A stretch of DNA of 64,000 nucleotides, taken from positions 1-64,000 of the forward strand of contig CALGPN010000002.1 of assembly GCA_937960435.1 (NCBI GenBank), read 5' to 3'. A program made the position numbers and the translations under genes. The stretch comes from an uncultured Desulfosoma sp. Lineage in GTDB: Bacteria > Desulfobacterota > Syntrophobacteria > Syntrophobacterales > DSM-9756. Below the pieces are notes generated by a model. It was not told where the DNA came from, searched no databases, and was given only the letters and a program-made list of their open reading frames with translations. Within the stretch, counting starts at the first letter, position 1, and every line of letters begins with the position of its first letter. Positions 24,200-32,266 of the stretch are shown one piece after another.

Positions 24200-25243
24200 A
24201 TGCCAAAGCGACTTTTGGCCTGCAAGGGTCTGGAGCGGGAAGGGGATTCTTTGGATACCGTCGACCGACAGCTTTTGGATCATATCCAACGGGCTTTTCC
24301 CATTGAGGAGCGCCCCTATGCCGCGTTGGGCAAAAGGCTCGGCCTTTCGGAAGAAGACGTCTTGAGGCGAATCGAAAACCTTAAAAGCCTTCGGCTGGTG
24401 CGGCAAATCAGCGCCATCTTCAACACCGGCGCTTTGGGGTACCACAGCAGCCTGGTGGCCATGGCCGTGCCGGAACCTCATGTGGAACGAGCCGCCCAAG
24501 CGATCAATGCCTATCCCGGGGTGAGCCACAACTACTTGCGGCCGGGATCTTTCAATGTCTGGTTCACCATTGCGGTGCCACCGGGCAAGACCCTTCAAGG
24601 CGAGGTGGACCGTCTCGCTCGAATAGCGGGGGGATGGCCGACCCTTGTCTTGCCGGCGGTGAAAAAATACAAATTGGCCGTGGTTCTGGACGTCTTGGAA
24701 GATTCGGAAACTGAATCGGTGAACGCGGAGGTTCTCGAGGCGCCGCTGGAGTCTTCGGAGCGCTTTCAGGTCTCGGAGCGTAACGTCAAACTTGTCCGGT
24801 GTCTTCAGGAAGACCTGCCCTCAGTGCCGCGACCCTTTCACCACTGGGCCCGGTCCCTGGAGATGAGCGGCGAAGAACTGATGGCCGTCATTGACCGCTG
24901 GCTTGCTCGCAGCTGGATCCGGCGCTTTGCGGCCGTCCTCAACCATCGCAAGGTCGGCTTCGGCGCCAACGGCATGGTGATCTGGCAGTGCGAGACCTCC
25001 CGCATCGACGCCGCCGGTGCGGCTTTGGCGGCTTTTCCGCAGGTGAGCCACTGCTATCAGAGACCGGCCCACCCCCAGTGGCCGTTTAATCTTTATGCCA
25101 TGGTCCACGGCAGGAGTGTGGCCGAGTGCGAGAAAATCGCCGAAAGGCTTGCCGGCGCGGTGGGGCTTCATGACTATCGCATCCTTTTCAGTACTCGGGA
25201 ATTTAAGAAAATCCGGCTGAAGCTCTTTTGGGATGAACCATGA
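24200..25243 (+). CDS. ahbAB: Siroheme decarboxylase, AhbA-AhbB (NirDL-type) fusion
   Basis: A 347-residue protein made of two Lrp/AsnC-like halves. Half one (about 18-165) has the HTH VDRQLLDHIQRAFP and the motif GVSHNYLR at 107-114; half two (about 190-347) repeats the pattern with QVSHCYQR at 281-288. The paired VSHxYxR motif is typical of siroheme decarboxylase subunits AhbA/AhbB and NirD/L, which convert siroheme to 12,18-didecarboxysiroheme on the alternative heme route. In many sulfate reducers AhbA and AhbB are separate proteins of about 150 residues each; here they are one chain. The ribosome binding site is weak, and a TTG near 24251 after GGAAGGGG is an alternative start. Confidence 0.85.
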   Translation: MPKRLLACKGLEREGDSLDTVDRQLLDHIQRAFPIEERPYAALGKRLGLSEEDVLRRIENLKSLRLVRQISAIFNTGALGYHSSLVAMAVPEPHVERAAQAINAYPGVSHNYLRPGSFNVWFTIAVPPGKTLQGEVDRLARIAGGWPTLVLPAVKKYKLAVVLDVLEDSETESVNAEVLEAPLESSERFQVSERNVKLVRCLQEDLPSVPRPFHHWARSLEMSGEELMAVIDRWLARSWIRRFAAVLNHRKVGFGANGMVIWQCETSRIDAAGAALAAFPQVSHCYQRPAHPQWPFNLYAMVHGRSVAECEKIAERLAGAVGLHDYRILFSTREFKKIRLKLFWDEP

Positions 25244-25257
25244 GGAGAGCAGGGCCA

Positions 25258-25593
25258 ATGGAAGATCGTGAAGAATTTGAGCGTCGCAAACGAGCCATTT
25301 TTGAGCAGATGTCCCCGCGGGGCCAGAAGCGTATCCTGAAGATGGGCTACGAAAACTGGGACCCTTTCCAGGAGCCTAAAGACCCTCGCGAGCAGATCCG
25401 AAGCGCCACGGCTCTGCGGGCGACAATGATCCTCGCCGAGTTCTACCAAACACAAGGGCAGGATGAACGGCTGAGAAGCCATCACAAGGAGCTGCTGGAC
25501 TTGTGCCGTGGGCTCTTGCGCGAAGACCCCAGGGCTCTGGCGTTGTCGGCCTTTTGCTGTTGGTTCGACCGAAAGCGAATGGACGAGCGGTGA
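25258..25593 (+). CDS. Conserved hypothetical protein, about 111 residues
   Basis: A highly charged, probably all-helical protein starting MEDREEFERRKRAIFEQM, with GYENWDPFQEPKDPREQIR in the middle and a C-terminal ALALSAFCCWFDRK. No cofactor motif or membrane span is visible. AGGAG lies 10 nt before the chosen ATG; an upstream ATG at 25240 overlaps the ahbAB stop as ATGA and would add six residues. Either way it is coupled to the siroheme decarboxylase gene, so a link to tetrapyrrole metabolism is possible. Function unknown. Confidence 0.75.
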   Translation: MEDREEFERRKRAIFEQMSPRGQKRILKMGYENWDPFQEPKDPREQIRSATALRATMILAEFYQTQGQDERLRSHHKELLDLCRGLLREDPRALALSAFCCWFDRKRMDER

Positions 25594-25600
25594 GGGACTC

Positions 25601-26104
25601 CTAGGACTCGGTCCTGCAGGGGCGCAGTTCCACCAGTTCTTCCGCCGAAAGATCTCTCACTTTGACGATGGTCACCTGGTAGTGGAGGTCCTTTCCGGCC
25701 AGGGGATGATTGAAGTCCAAGACGACGCCGTCCGCATCCTTGGACTTCACGAAGTAGGCATAACGAGCTCCCGTGCCGTCGTTGGAGGCAACCACCCATT
25801 TGCCCGGCTCCAGTGTGCGCCCTTGAGGGAATTCATCAAAGGATCGGCGCTTGATCTGGCGGGGATCGTACGTTCCGAAAGCCTCTTCGGCGGGGATGAC
25901 AAACCGGAGGGTTTCCCCCTGGGTGTGCCCAAGGAGGCGGGCCTCCAGGGCAGGAAGAACCTGTCCATAGCCGACGGCGAAATTCATGGCCGCGGGGGGG
26001 TCTCCACCCAAAACCACCGTCCCGTCTTCCAAGGTGACCGTGTATTCCAAGACGACAAAACGGTCTTTAAGGACTTCCAAAGCTGCTTCAGTTCCCGTCG
26101 TCAC
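25601..26104 (-). CDS. SlyD-like FKBP peptidyl-prolyl isomerase
   Basis: A 167-residue protein with the split FKBP fold of SlyD: FVVLEYTVTLEDGTVV, NFAVGYGQVLPALEARLLG, the PAEEAFGTYDPRQIKRRSFDEFP junction into the insert-in-flap domain (about 85-130), then VVLDFNHPLAGKDLHYQVTI closing the FKBP part. SlyD proteins are proline isomerases and chaperones; in E. coli the His-rich tail delivers nickel to hydrogenase. Here the tail after residue 155 (ELVELRPCRTES) lacks a His cluster, so a nickel role is not supported. The adjacent TPR gene is upstream on the same strand. Confidence 0.93.
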   Translation of the reverse strand: MTTGTEAALEVLKDRFVVLEYTVTLEDGTVVLGGDPPAAMNFAVGYGQVLPALEARLLGHTQGETLRFVIPAEEAFGTYDPRQIKRRSFDEFPQGRTLEPGKWVVASNDGTGARYAYFVKSKDADGVVLDFNHPLAGKDLHYQVTIVKVRDLSAEELVELRPCRTES

Positions 26105-26134
26105 AACGCATTCTCCGCTCTGGCACGAGATATT

Positions 26135-26749
26135 TCATCCATGTATGGGATAGCCCAAGGCTTTGGCCCGATCGAGGTGATCGGCGGCTTTTTCGTCCTC
26201 CCCGAGGGCCTTGTAGGCGATATGGAGGTTATAGTGGGCCGGAGCGAAATCCGGATTGAGTTCCAAGACCTTTTGGGAGGCTTCCAGACTTTCCTGCCAC
26301 TCACCCCTTTGGATATGGGCGACGGCCAGATTGTTGTGGGCCTGCAGCAGGTTCGGCATCAAGGCCACCGCCTTGCGACATGCCGAAATGGCCTCGTCGG
26401 GATCTCCTTTCTGCAGGTAGGCGAACCCCAGGTTGCTGTAGGCCATGGCGAGATGCGGGTCCAGCTCGAGCGCCTTGCGGTTGGCTTCGATGCACCGGTC
26501 CAAATCGCCTTCTTGGAAGTAAAGGCCGCCAAGGTTTACGTAGGCTTGCGCCATGGAGGGGTCGCAGGCGATGGCCTGGCGAAACTCGGCGATGGCTTCA
26601 GCTCGAAGTCCCTTGCGAGCATAAGCAAGGCCTAGGTTGTAGTGAAAAACGGGGGAGTCGGGTTCAAAAAAAAGGCGTTCTCGCAGATAGCGGATGTATT
26701 GGTTGAGATCCGACTGCAGTTGCTTGGCGTCTTCGGTGGTCTCCGGCAT
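26135..26749 (-). CDS. Tetratricopeptide-repeat protein
   Basis: A 204-residue protein consisting of about five consecutive TPR units from residue 30 to the end; typical units read YNLGLAYARKGLRAEAIAEF, YVNLGGLYFQEGDLDRCIEA and YSNLGFAYLQKGDPDEAISA, with spacing of 34. It should form a superhelical protein-binding scaffold; no signal peptide or enzyme domain is seen. The start at 26749 has GAGGAA-GG just upstream; an ATG at 26761 is four codons earlier but has no ribosome binding site. The slyD-like gene starts 30 nt downstream, so the two are probably one operon. Confidence 0.88.
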   Translation of the reverse strand: MPETTEDAKQLQSDLNQYIRYLRERLFFEPDSPVFHYNLGLAYARKGLRAEAIAEFRQAIACDPSMAQAYVNLGGLYFQEGDLDRCIEANRKALELDPHLAMAYSNLGFAYLQKGDPDEAISACRKAVALMPNLLQAHNNLAVAHIQRGEWQESLEASQKVLELNPDFAPAHYNLHIAYKALGEDEKAADHLDRAKALGYPIHG

Positions 26750-26928
26750 GGCCTTCCTCATGGTGTATGGAGTTCGAAGGTCGGCGAAAGTCGACACCGG
26801 CCGAGGCCCAACCGTGCGGTGTGGGGCAAACCGGCCAGGCGCAGGGAACCTAACAAGGGCCCGAGGGTCTGTCAAGCCGTGGGGAGGATCGCCCGTTCCC
26901 CGAGCGGGAAGGTCGGCCGGGTTTTTTG

Positions 26929-26958
26929 TTGACAAAGCTTGAAACCGAAGTTTATAGA
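26929..26958 (+). promoter_or_regulatory. Sigma-70 promoter for dsrDAB
   Basis: A perfect -35 TTGACA at 26929-26934, an 18-nt spacer and TATAGA at 26953-26958. It would start transcription about 115 nt before dsrD and is the only good promoter seen before dsrDAB. Confidence 0.72.
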
Positions 26959-27022
26959 GGGTTGGGCTTGCGAGTGAATAAGTTCACTTTCTCATTTGCA
27001 CCTCTTTTGACGAAAGAATCGG

Positions 27023-27046
27023 CGGGGGCGCACCGGAGGGCCCCCG
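27023..27046 (+). promoter_or_regulatory. GC-rich leader hairpin before dsrD
   Basis: CGGGGGC at 27023-27029 pairs with GCCCCCG at 27040-27046 across a 10-base loop. A T-run begins only 9 nt after the stem, too far for a standard terminator. It may protect the messenger 5' end or act in attenuation; this is inference. Confidence 0.45.
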
Positions 27047-27080
27047 ATGGGCGTGTTTTTCATCCACAAAGGAGAGGACC

Positions 27081-27317
27081 ATGAGCGAAGAGGCTAAGGC
27101 AAAAATTTTAGAGTACATGAAAACCCAAAAGAAAACGAAACTTTATTTCAACGATTTGTGCAAAGCGGTCCCCGAACTCAAGATGCGGGAAGCCAAGAAG
27201 GTGCTCAACGAGCTCGTGGAGGAGGGCAAGGTGAAGTATTGGTCGAGCGGCAGCACGACCTTGTACATGTTGCCGGGCGAAGACGATGTGGCGGCGGAAG
27301 AAGAAAAGATGAAATAG
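27081..27317 (+). CDS. dsrD: DsrD, dissimilatory sulfite reductase activator
   Basis: A 78-residue winged-helix protein with the DsrD pattern: ILEYMKTQKKTKLYFNDLCK, REAKKVLNELVEEGKVKYW and SSGSTTLYMLPG, with an acidic tail. DsrD of sulfate reducers binds and stimulates DsrAB. It has an excellent ribosome binding site (AAAGGAGAGG, 3 nt before ATG). In the arrangement known from most sulfate reducers the gene follows dsrB (dsrABD); here it is first, 139 nt before dsrA, under the promoter at 26929. Confidence 0.93.
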   Translation: MSEEAKAKILEYMKTQKKTKLYFNDLCKAVPELKMREAKKVLNELVEEGKVKYWSSGSTTLYMLPGEDDVAAEEEKMK

Positions 27318-27456
27318 GCCTTTGGGGGTGTCCCGACCTGGTGGATTCCGTTTCCAACGGTGACATCAAAACGTAAGGCCGAGAGGGGCGGGTCGGAGGA
27401 GGGGCGCCTGAGTGTGTGAGCGGGTTTTTCTTCATTCTCTTTAAGGAGGTAGAAGG

Positions 27457-28731
27457 ATGGCTTTGAAGCATGCGACCCCAATGCTCGATGAACTGGAAAA
27501 GGGGCCATGGCCGAGCTTTGTCACCGACATTAAGCGAATGGCGGCCAGGAAACCCATGTGCGAAGACCTCCTCGGGCTCTTGGAAATGTCCTATGAGCAC
27601 AAGGAAGGCCACTGGAAACATGGCGGCATCGTCGGGGTGTTCGGCTACGGCGGCGGTGTCATCGGCCGTTACTGCGACCGGCCGGATCTTTTTCCGAACG
27701 TGGCCCATTTCCACACCATGCGTGTGAACCAACCGGCGAGCAAGTTCTATAGCACCGAAGCTTTACGAAAACTCTGCGATATCTGGGAAGAGCATGGCAG
27801 CGGTCTGACCAACATGCACGGGTCCACGGGGGACTGTATTCTTTTGGGAACCACGACCGACCAATTGGAACCCATATTCTATCGGCTGACCCATGAATTG
27901 GGCATGGACCTGGGCGGCTCGGGATCCAACATGAGAACTCCGGAAGGCTGTGTGGGAAGGGCCCGTTGCGAATGGTCGTGCTTGGATACGCAAGACATCA
28001 TTTATGACATCACCATCAAATACCAAGATGAACTTCATCGCCCGATGTTCCCCTATAAGTTTAAATTCAAAGCGTCGGGCTGTCCCAATGACTGTGTGGC
28101 GGCCATCGCCCGCGCCGACTGCTCCATTATCGGCACCTGGCGGGACAAGATCCGCATCGACCAGGAAGCCGTGCGCGCCTATGTGGGCGGCGAACTGGTG
28201 CCCAACGGCGGATCCCACGGGTTCGAAAAGCGCAAACTGGATATCCAGAAAGAGGTCATCGACCTGTGCCCGACCCGCTGCATGGAATGGGACGGCAAGA
28301 ACCTCAAGATTTGGGATGAAGACTGCACCCGCTGCATGCACTGCATCAATGTGATGCCGCGCGCCCTGCGTCCCGGCACCGATGTGGGAGCCACCATCCT
28401 GTGCGGCGCCAAGGCCCCGATTTTGGAAGGTGCGCAGCTCTCGAGCGTGATCATTCCGTTTATGAAGATGGAACCGCCTTACGAGGAATTTCATGAATTC
28501 GTCGAAAAGATGTGGGATTGGTGGATGGAAAACGGCAAGAACCGCGAGCGGTTGGGCGAACTCATTCAACGCCTGGGGCTTCGCGAGTTCCTCAAAGCCG
28601 TCGAAGTGCAGCCTGATCCACGCATGATCAACACGCCGCGTTTCAACCCCTACATCTTCTACGATCCGGCCGATGTTCCCGGCGGTTGGGAACGCGATGC
28701 CAAGGCCTACCGCGAACGGCACCATGCATAG
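27457..28731 (+). CDS. dsrA: Dissimilatory sulfite reductase alpha subunit
   Basis: A 424-residue subunit. Siroheme/4Fe-4S ligation motifs are visible as C165-x5-C171 ([10 protein letters not shown]) and C209-x3-C213 ([10 protein letters not shown]). The ferredoxin insert has C271/C275 (LCPTRCMEW) and CTRCMHC at 290-296. [14 protein letters not shown] and the N-terminal [20 protein letters not shown] are standard DsrA stretches. DsrAB reduces sulfite, with DsrC, to a DsrC-trisulfide in the cytoplasm. The start has TAAGGAGG 7 nt upstream. It is slightly shorter than the roughly 437 residues seen in Desulfovibrio. It should be of the reductive type, since dsrD is present and dsrEFH is not seen. 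Confidence 0.98.
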   Translation: MALKHATPMLDELEKGPWPSFVTDIKRMAARKPMCEDLLGLLEMSYEHKEGHWKHGGIVGVFGYGGGVIGRYCDRPDLFPNVAHFHTMRVNQPASKFYSTEALRKLCDIWEEHGSGLTNMHGSTGDCILLGTTTDQLEPIFYRLTHELGMDLGGSGSNMRTPEGCVGRARCEWSCLDTQDIIYDITIKYQDELHRPMFPYKFKFKASGCPNDCVAAIARADCSIIGTWRDKIRIDQEAVRAYVGGELVPNGGSHGFEKRKLDIQKEVIDLCPTRCMEWDGKNLKIWDEDCTRCMHCINVMPRALRPGTDVGATILCGAKAPILEGAQLSSVIIPFMKMEPPYEEFHEFVEKMWDWWMENGKNRERLGELIQRLGLREFLKAVEVQPDPRMINTPRFNPYIFYDPADVPGGWERDAKAYRERHHA

Positions 28732-28742
28732 GAGGTGACACC

Positions 28743-29843
28743 ATGCCATTCGATCCCAGCGACATCATGAAAGATCGCATCACCGATATCGGCCCGCCGA
28801 AGTACGACAAGTTTTTCCCGCCGATTATCAAAGAAAACTACGGCAAGTGGAAATATCACGAAATTTTGGAACCCGGCGTGTTGGTCCACGTCTCCGAAAC
28901 GGGCGCTGAGGTCTATACCGTCCGTGTCGGTGCTGCCCGGCTTCTTTCGGTGGACCTCATACGTGAAATTTGCGACATTGCGGACAAACACTGCGGCGGC
29001 TACGTGCGGTGGACGACTCGGAACAACATTGAGTTTATGGTGGACGACAAGTCCAAATTGAAACCCCTCATGGATGATCTTAGAAGCCGGGGGAATTGGT
29101 TCCCCATCGGCGGCACGGGCGCCAGCGTGACCAACGTCGTGCACACGCAGGGATGGGTCCATTGCCACACACCGGCCATTGACGCTTCGGGCATCGTCAA
29201 AGCGGTCATGGACGAACTTTTCGAGTATTTCGGCTCCCATAAGCTGCCGGCTCAGGTGCGCATCTCCTTGGCCTGCTGCCTCAACATGTGCGGCGCCGTG
29301 CACTGCTCGGATATCGCCATCCTGGGCGTGCATCGTAAGCCCCCCATCATTGAACACGAACGCGTGCAGAATGTGTGCGAAATCCCTCTGGTCATCGCCG
29401 CGTGCCCGACGGCGGCCATCAAGCCTAAGAAGGTCGGCGACTACAAGAGCGTCGAGATCAACGAAAACCGTTGCATGTTCTGCGGCAACTGCTACACCAT
29501 GTGCCCCGCCCTGCCTCTGGCGGATGGCGAGGGCGACGGTATTGCCCTGTGGGTTGGCGGCAAGGTGTCCAATTCCCGTGTCCCGCCCAAGTTCTCGAAG
29601 CTGGCGGTGCCCTATATTCCCAACGAGCCGCCGCGGTGGCCGACCACGGTCCAGACGATCAAGAAGATGCTCGAAACCTACGCCTCCGATGCAAAGCGTT
29701 ATGAACGGATCGGGGAATGGATCGAGCGCATCGGCTGGGAAAAGTTCTTCGAGAAAACGGGAATCGAGTTCCGCCACGAGCATATCGACGACTACCGGCT
29801 CGCCATGACTACGTGGCGGACCACAACGCAGTTTAAGTTCTAA
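28743..29843 (+). CDS. dsrB: Dissimilatory sulfite reductase beta subunit
   Basis: A 366-residue subunit with [17 protein letters not shown], the siroheme-cluster region [16 protein letters not shown] (about 175-190) and the ferredoxin insert [12 protein letters not shown] at 244-255. In known structures the catalytically competent siroheme is held mainly by DsrB. The ATG at 28743 has AGGAGGTGA 5 nt upstream and lies 11 nt after the dsrA stop, giving tight coupling. An in-frame open stretch before it belongs to the end of dsrA. Confidence 0.98.
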   Translation: MPFDPSDIMKDRITDIGPPKYDKFFPPIIKENYGKWKYHEILEPGVLVHVSETGAEVYTVRVGAARLLSVDLIREICDIADKHCGGYVRWTTRNNIEFMVDDKSKLKPLMDDLRSRGNWFPIGGTGASVTNVVHTQGWVHCHTPAIDASGIVKAVMDELFEYFGSHKLPAQVRISLACCLNMCGAVHCSDIAILGVHRKPPIIEHERVQNVCEIPLVIAACPTAAIKPKKVGDYKSVEINENRCMFCGNCYTMCPALPLADGEGDGIALWVGGKVSNSRVPPKFSKLAVPYIPNEPPRWPTTVQTIKKMLETYASDAKRYERIGEWIERIGWEKFFEKTGIEFRHEHIDDYRLAMTTWRTTTQFKF

Positions 29844-29907
29844 GAAACCTCAAAGGGCGTTCCGGCTCCCCATCAGGGGGGTCGGTTCCGCCTTCGGTGA
29901 TTCAACC

Positions 29908-31365
29908 ATGAGGCAACGCACGCCGCGTCTGATGATCGCCGCCCTGCGTGGGGGAGCCGGCAAGACGCTGGTTTCGACCGGCCTCGCCGCGGCGTTCCAC
30001 CGCCTGAAGGGACTGCAGGTGGTCCCCTTCAAGAAAGGGCCGGACTACATCGACGCGGGGTGGTTGCGGTGCGCTGCATCCCATCCGTGCTACAACCTGG
30101 ATCCTTATCTCATGACGCCGGAAAAGCTCCTGCGGTCCTTTGTGGATCGAACGCACGGGGCGGACCTGGCTTTGATCGAAGGAAACCGGGGGCTTTATGA
30201 CGGCATGGATGCACAGGGCACGTGTTCGTCGGCGGAGGTGGCGAAGCTTCTCAAGGCGCCGGTCATTCTTGTTCTGGATGCCACCAAGATGACGCGGACC
30301 GCCGCCGCCATGGTCCTGGGATGCCAAATCATGGATCCGAACGTGCGTCTGCGCGGCGTCGTTTTGAACAGGGTCGCCGGAGGGCGCCATGAAAGGGTTC
30401 TCAAGGAGTCCATCCACAAAGCCTGCGGAATCCCCGTTGTCGGCGTCCTGCCCAAAGACCTGGGGGTTGTGTTCCCCGAACGTCACATGGGGCTGGTGCC
30501 CGTCCAGGAACACGCATGCTTGCAAGAAACGCTGGACACCCTGGCGGAATCCATGATGCGCTGTGTGGATGTGGAAGCACTGTGGCGCATCGCCCATGCG
30601 GCGGAGCCGCTGGGCCGCCCTGCCGATGGGGGGCATGAGCGCTGCGGCTTGGACGGCGCCTTCGGTCCGGTCCGCATCGGGGTGTTTCAAGATCGCGTTT
30701 TTCAGTTTTATTATCCCGAAAATCTGGAGGCTCTGGAAGAAGCCGGAGCCGAGTTGGTTTCCATCGACAGCTTGGTCACAGCCGTTTTGCCCGAGATCGA
30801 TGCGCTTTATATCGGCGGAGGGTTTCCCGAAACACACCTTTCCCTGCTGGCATCCAATGAGACCCTGAGAACGTCGATTCACAAGGCCGTGGAAAGCGGC
30901 CTTCCCGTCTATGCGGAATGCGGCGGATTGATGTATTTGAGCCGAGGGATTCGATCGGCGGAGGGATACTTCCCCATGGTGGGGGTTCTTCCGTTTTCCA
31001 TCGCCATGGGACGCACACCGCAAGGGCACGGCTACACGCTGCTGCAGGCCGTCAAGGAGACGCCCTTTTTCCCGTCGGGTGTCGTATTGCGGGGGCATGA
31101 GTTCCATTACTCCCGGGTGATCGATGCGGGGGAGGCGGTGGAGTGTGCTTTTCGCGTCCAGAAGGGATTTGGGGTCTTGGAAGGCTGGGACGGAGTATGC
31201 TATAAAAATGTGCTGGCGACCTACACGCATATTCACGCCGTTGGTTGCCGGTCTTGGGCCACGGGGATGGTGAACGCCGCCCAAAGATACCGAGCGGGCC
31301 GCCACGCGGCGATGCGCGGTGAGGGGTTTGGGGCCTCGCTGCCCGTAGGACAAAGCGCCGTATGA
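29908..31365 (+). CDS. dsrN: DsrN/CbiA-type cobyrinate (siroheme) a,c-diamide synthase
   Basis: A 485-residue glutamine amidotransferase. The N-terminal P-loop ATPase part starts AALRGGAGKTLVSTGLAAAF and has FKKGPDYIDAGW and LIEGNRGLYDGMD. The C-terminal class I-like amidotransferase part has the nucleophile in VYAECGGLMYLS, then GHEFHYSRV, and a THIHAVG end with the His. CbiA amidates cobyrinic acid; homologues inside dsr clusters are named DsrN and are believed to amidate siroheme for DsrAB. The position 64 nt after dsrB favours DsrN, but the nearby cobT means a cobalamin role is not excluded. The ribosome binding site is weak. Confidence 0.88.
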   Translation: MRQRTPRLMIAALRGGAGKTLVSTGLAAAFHRLKGLQVVPFKKGPDYIDAGWLRCAASHPCYNLDPYLMTPEKLLRSFVDRTHGADLALIEGNRGLYDGMDAQGTCSSAEVAKLLKAPVILVLDATKMTRTAAAMVLGCQIMDPNVRLRGVVLNRVAGGRHERVLKESIHKACGIPVVGVLPKDLGVVFPERHMGLVPVQEHACLQETLDTLAESMMRCVDVEALWRIAHAAEPLGRPADGGHERCGLDGAFGPVRIGVFQDRVFQFYYPENLEALEEAGAELVSIDSLVTAVLPEIDALYIGGGFPETHLSLLASNETLRTSIHKAVESGLPVYAECGGLMYLSRGIRSAEGYFPMVGVLPFSIAMGRTPQGHGYTLLQAVKETPFFPSGVVLRGHEFHYSRVIDAGEAVECAFRVQKGFGVLEGWDGVCYKNVLATYTHIHAVGCRSWATGMVNAAQRYRAGRHAAMRGEGFGASLPVGQSAV

Positions 31366-31406
31366 CGTTGTCTACGGAAGATTAAAAACAAAAGGAGGAT
31401 GTTTCC

Positions 31407-31724
31407 ATGGCACAGATCGAATACAAAGGCAAGGTGTTCAACCTCGACGAAGATGGGTTTATCGACAGCTTTGACAATTGGTGCCCTGAGTGGGTCGAAT
31501 ATGTCAAAGAGTCGGAAGGGATTCAGGAGCTTACCGAAGAGCACTGGAAAATTATCCATGTGCTCCAAGATTATTACCGGAAGCACGGCATCGCTCCCAT
31601 GGTCCGGATCCTCACCAAGGTGACCGGCTATAAGCTCAAATACATCTACGAGCTGTTCCCGAGCGGACCGGGCAAGGGCGCTTGTAAAATGGCGGGCCTG
31701 CCGAAGCCGACAGGTTGCGTTTAA
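31407..31724 (+). CDS. dsrC: DsrC, sulfur-carrier substrate of DsrAB
   Basis: A 105-residue protein with the TusE/DsrC fold sequence DEDGFIDSFDNWCPEW and HWKIIHVLQDYYRKHGIAP, and a flexible C-terminal arm GKGACKMAGLPKPTGCV. Both arm cysteines (C93 and C104, spacing 11) are present, so it is a true DsrC and not merely a TusE-like protein. DsrC forms the trisulfide with sulfite-derived sulfur and is re-reduced by the DsrMKJOP membrane complex. The ribosome binding site AAAAGGAGGA is strong, as expected for an abundant protein, and a terminator follows. Confidence 0.97.
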   Translation: MAQIEYKGKVFNLDEDGFIDSFDNWCPEWVEYVKESEGIQELTEEHWKIIHVLQDYYRKHGIAPMVRILTKVTGYKLKYIYELFPSGPGKGACKMAGLPKPTGCV

Positions 31725-31781
31725 ATCGATGGAGGCAGCCTCCGGGGGGTCTTCGGCCCCTCGGGGGATGGGTCGGGATAT

Positions 31782-31822
31782 GCCTGCCGCGGGCGCGCCA
31801 GATCGGGAAAGGCAGGTTTTTT
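31782..31822 (+). terminator. Terminator after dsrC
   Basis: GCCTGCC at 31782-31788 pairs with GGCAGG at 31811-31816 across a long loop that can itself fold, followed by six T at 31817-31822. The GC-rich inverted segments just upstream (31730-31770) may add a second hairpin. Confidence 0.7.
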
Positions 31823-31894
31823 CGTTTGCCGACATGAGAAAAGAATCACGATCCCCCGGGCTGAACAAGGGGAAAAGAAGACCGAGCTTTTTTC

Positions 31895-31923
31895 TTGACT
31901 TTGTCCCGACCTGCCAGTAAACG
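31895..31923 (+). promoter_or_regulatory. Candidate promoter for the ferredoxin gene
   Basis: TTGACT at 31895-31900, a 17-nt spacer and TAAACG at 31918-31923. The -35 is good and the -10 poor. It lies downstream of the dsrC terminator and about 80 nt before the ferredoxin start. Confidence 0.45.
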
Positions 31924-32002
31924 CCTTGGCGGCAAAGAGCGAAGGCGGGTCATCGGCCTGCCGGCTGGTTTCCCAATGATCACATGAGGAGGAAGAAAAG
32001 CA

Positions 32003-32188
32003 ATGTTTAAAGTGACAGTGGACAAGAACAAATGCACCGGCGACGGCGAATGCGTAGATGTGTGCCCGGTGGACGTCTACGAACTGGTGGACGGCAAGGC
32101 CGAGCCCGTCAACGAGGATGAATGCCTCGGCTGCGAAAGCTGCGTCGAAGTGTGCGAAAATGACGCCATCACGGTAGAAGAAGTCTAA
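32003..32188 (+). CDS. 7Fe-type ferredoxin, ferredoxin III-like (Asp in place of a cluster Cys)
   Basis: A 61-residue ferredoxin with two cluster sites. Site II is complete: CLGCESC at 41-47 with C21 as remote ligand. Site I reads CTGDGECVDVC at 11-21: the second Cys of the usual CxxCxxC is Asp14, with C51 as remote ligand. The same substitution is known in Desulfovibrio africanus ferredoxin III and Pyrococcus furiosus ferredoxin, where the site holds a [3Fe-4S] cluster that can take up a further metal. Overall similarity to D. africanus FdIII is strong from memory. It is a cytoplasmic electron carrier, plausibly serving the sulfite reduction chain next door. A strong terminator follows. Confidence 0.95.
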   Translation: MFKVTVDKNKCTGDGECVDVCPVDVYELVDGKAEPVNEDECLGCESCVEVCENDAITVEEV

Positions 32189-32216
32189 AGAAAACAAAGC
32201 AAAAACCCACAAAAAA

Positions 32217-32245
32217 ACCCAGGAGATTTTCTCCTGGGTTTTTTT
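32217..32245. terminator. Bidirectional rho-independent terminator
   Basis: A perfect 10-bp stem ACCCAGGAGA/TCTCCTGGGT with a TTT loop, flanked by A7 on the left and T7 on the right, so it can stop both the ferredoxin message (plus) and the converging cytochrome c3 message (minus). Confidence 0.93.
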
Positions 32246-32266
32246 GTAACAAATCCTCCGCGGCTT

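Larger units (their letters stand above)
26750..27080. other. Divergent regulatory region of the dsr operon
   Basis: 331 bases between the TPR gene (minus) and dsrD (plus). It carries the sigma-70 promoter at 26929-26958, an untranslated leader of about 115 nt and a GC hairpin at 27023-27046. A T-run at 26922-26927 just before the promoter has no convincing stem. No open frame with a ribosome binding site is seen. Confidence 0.6.
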
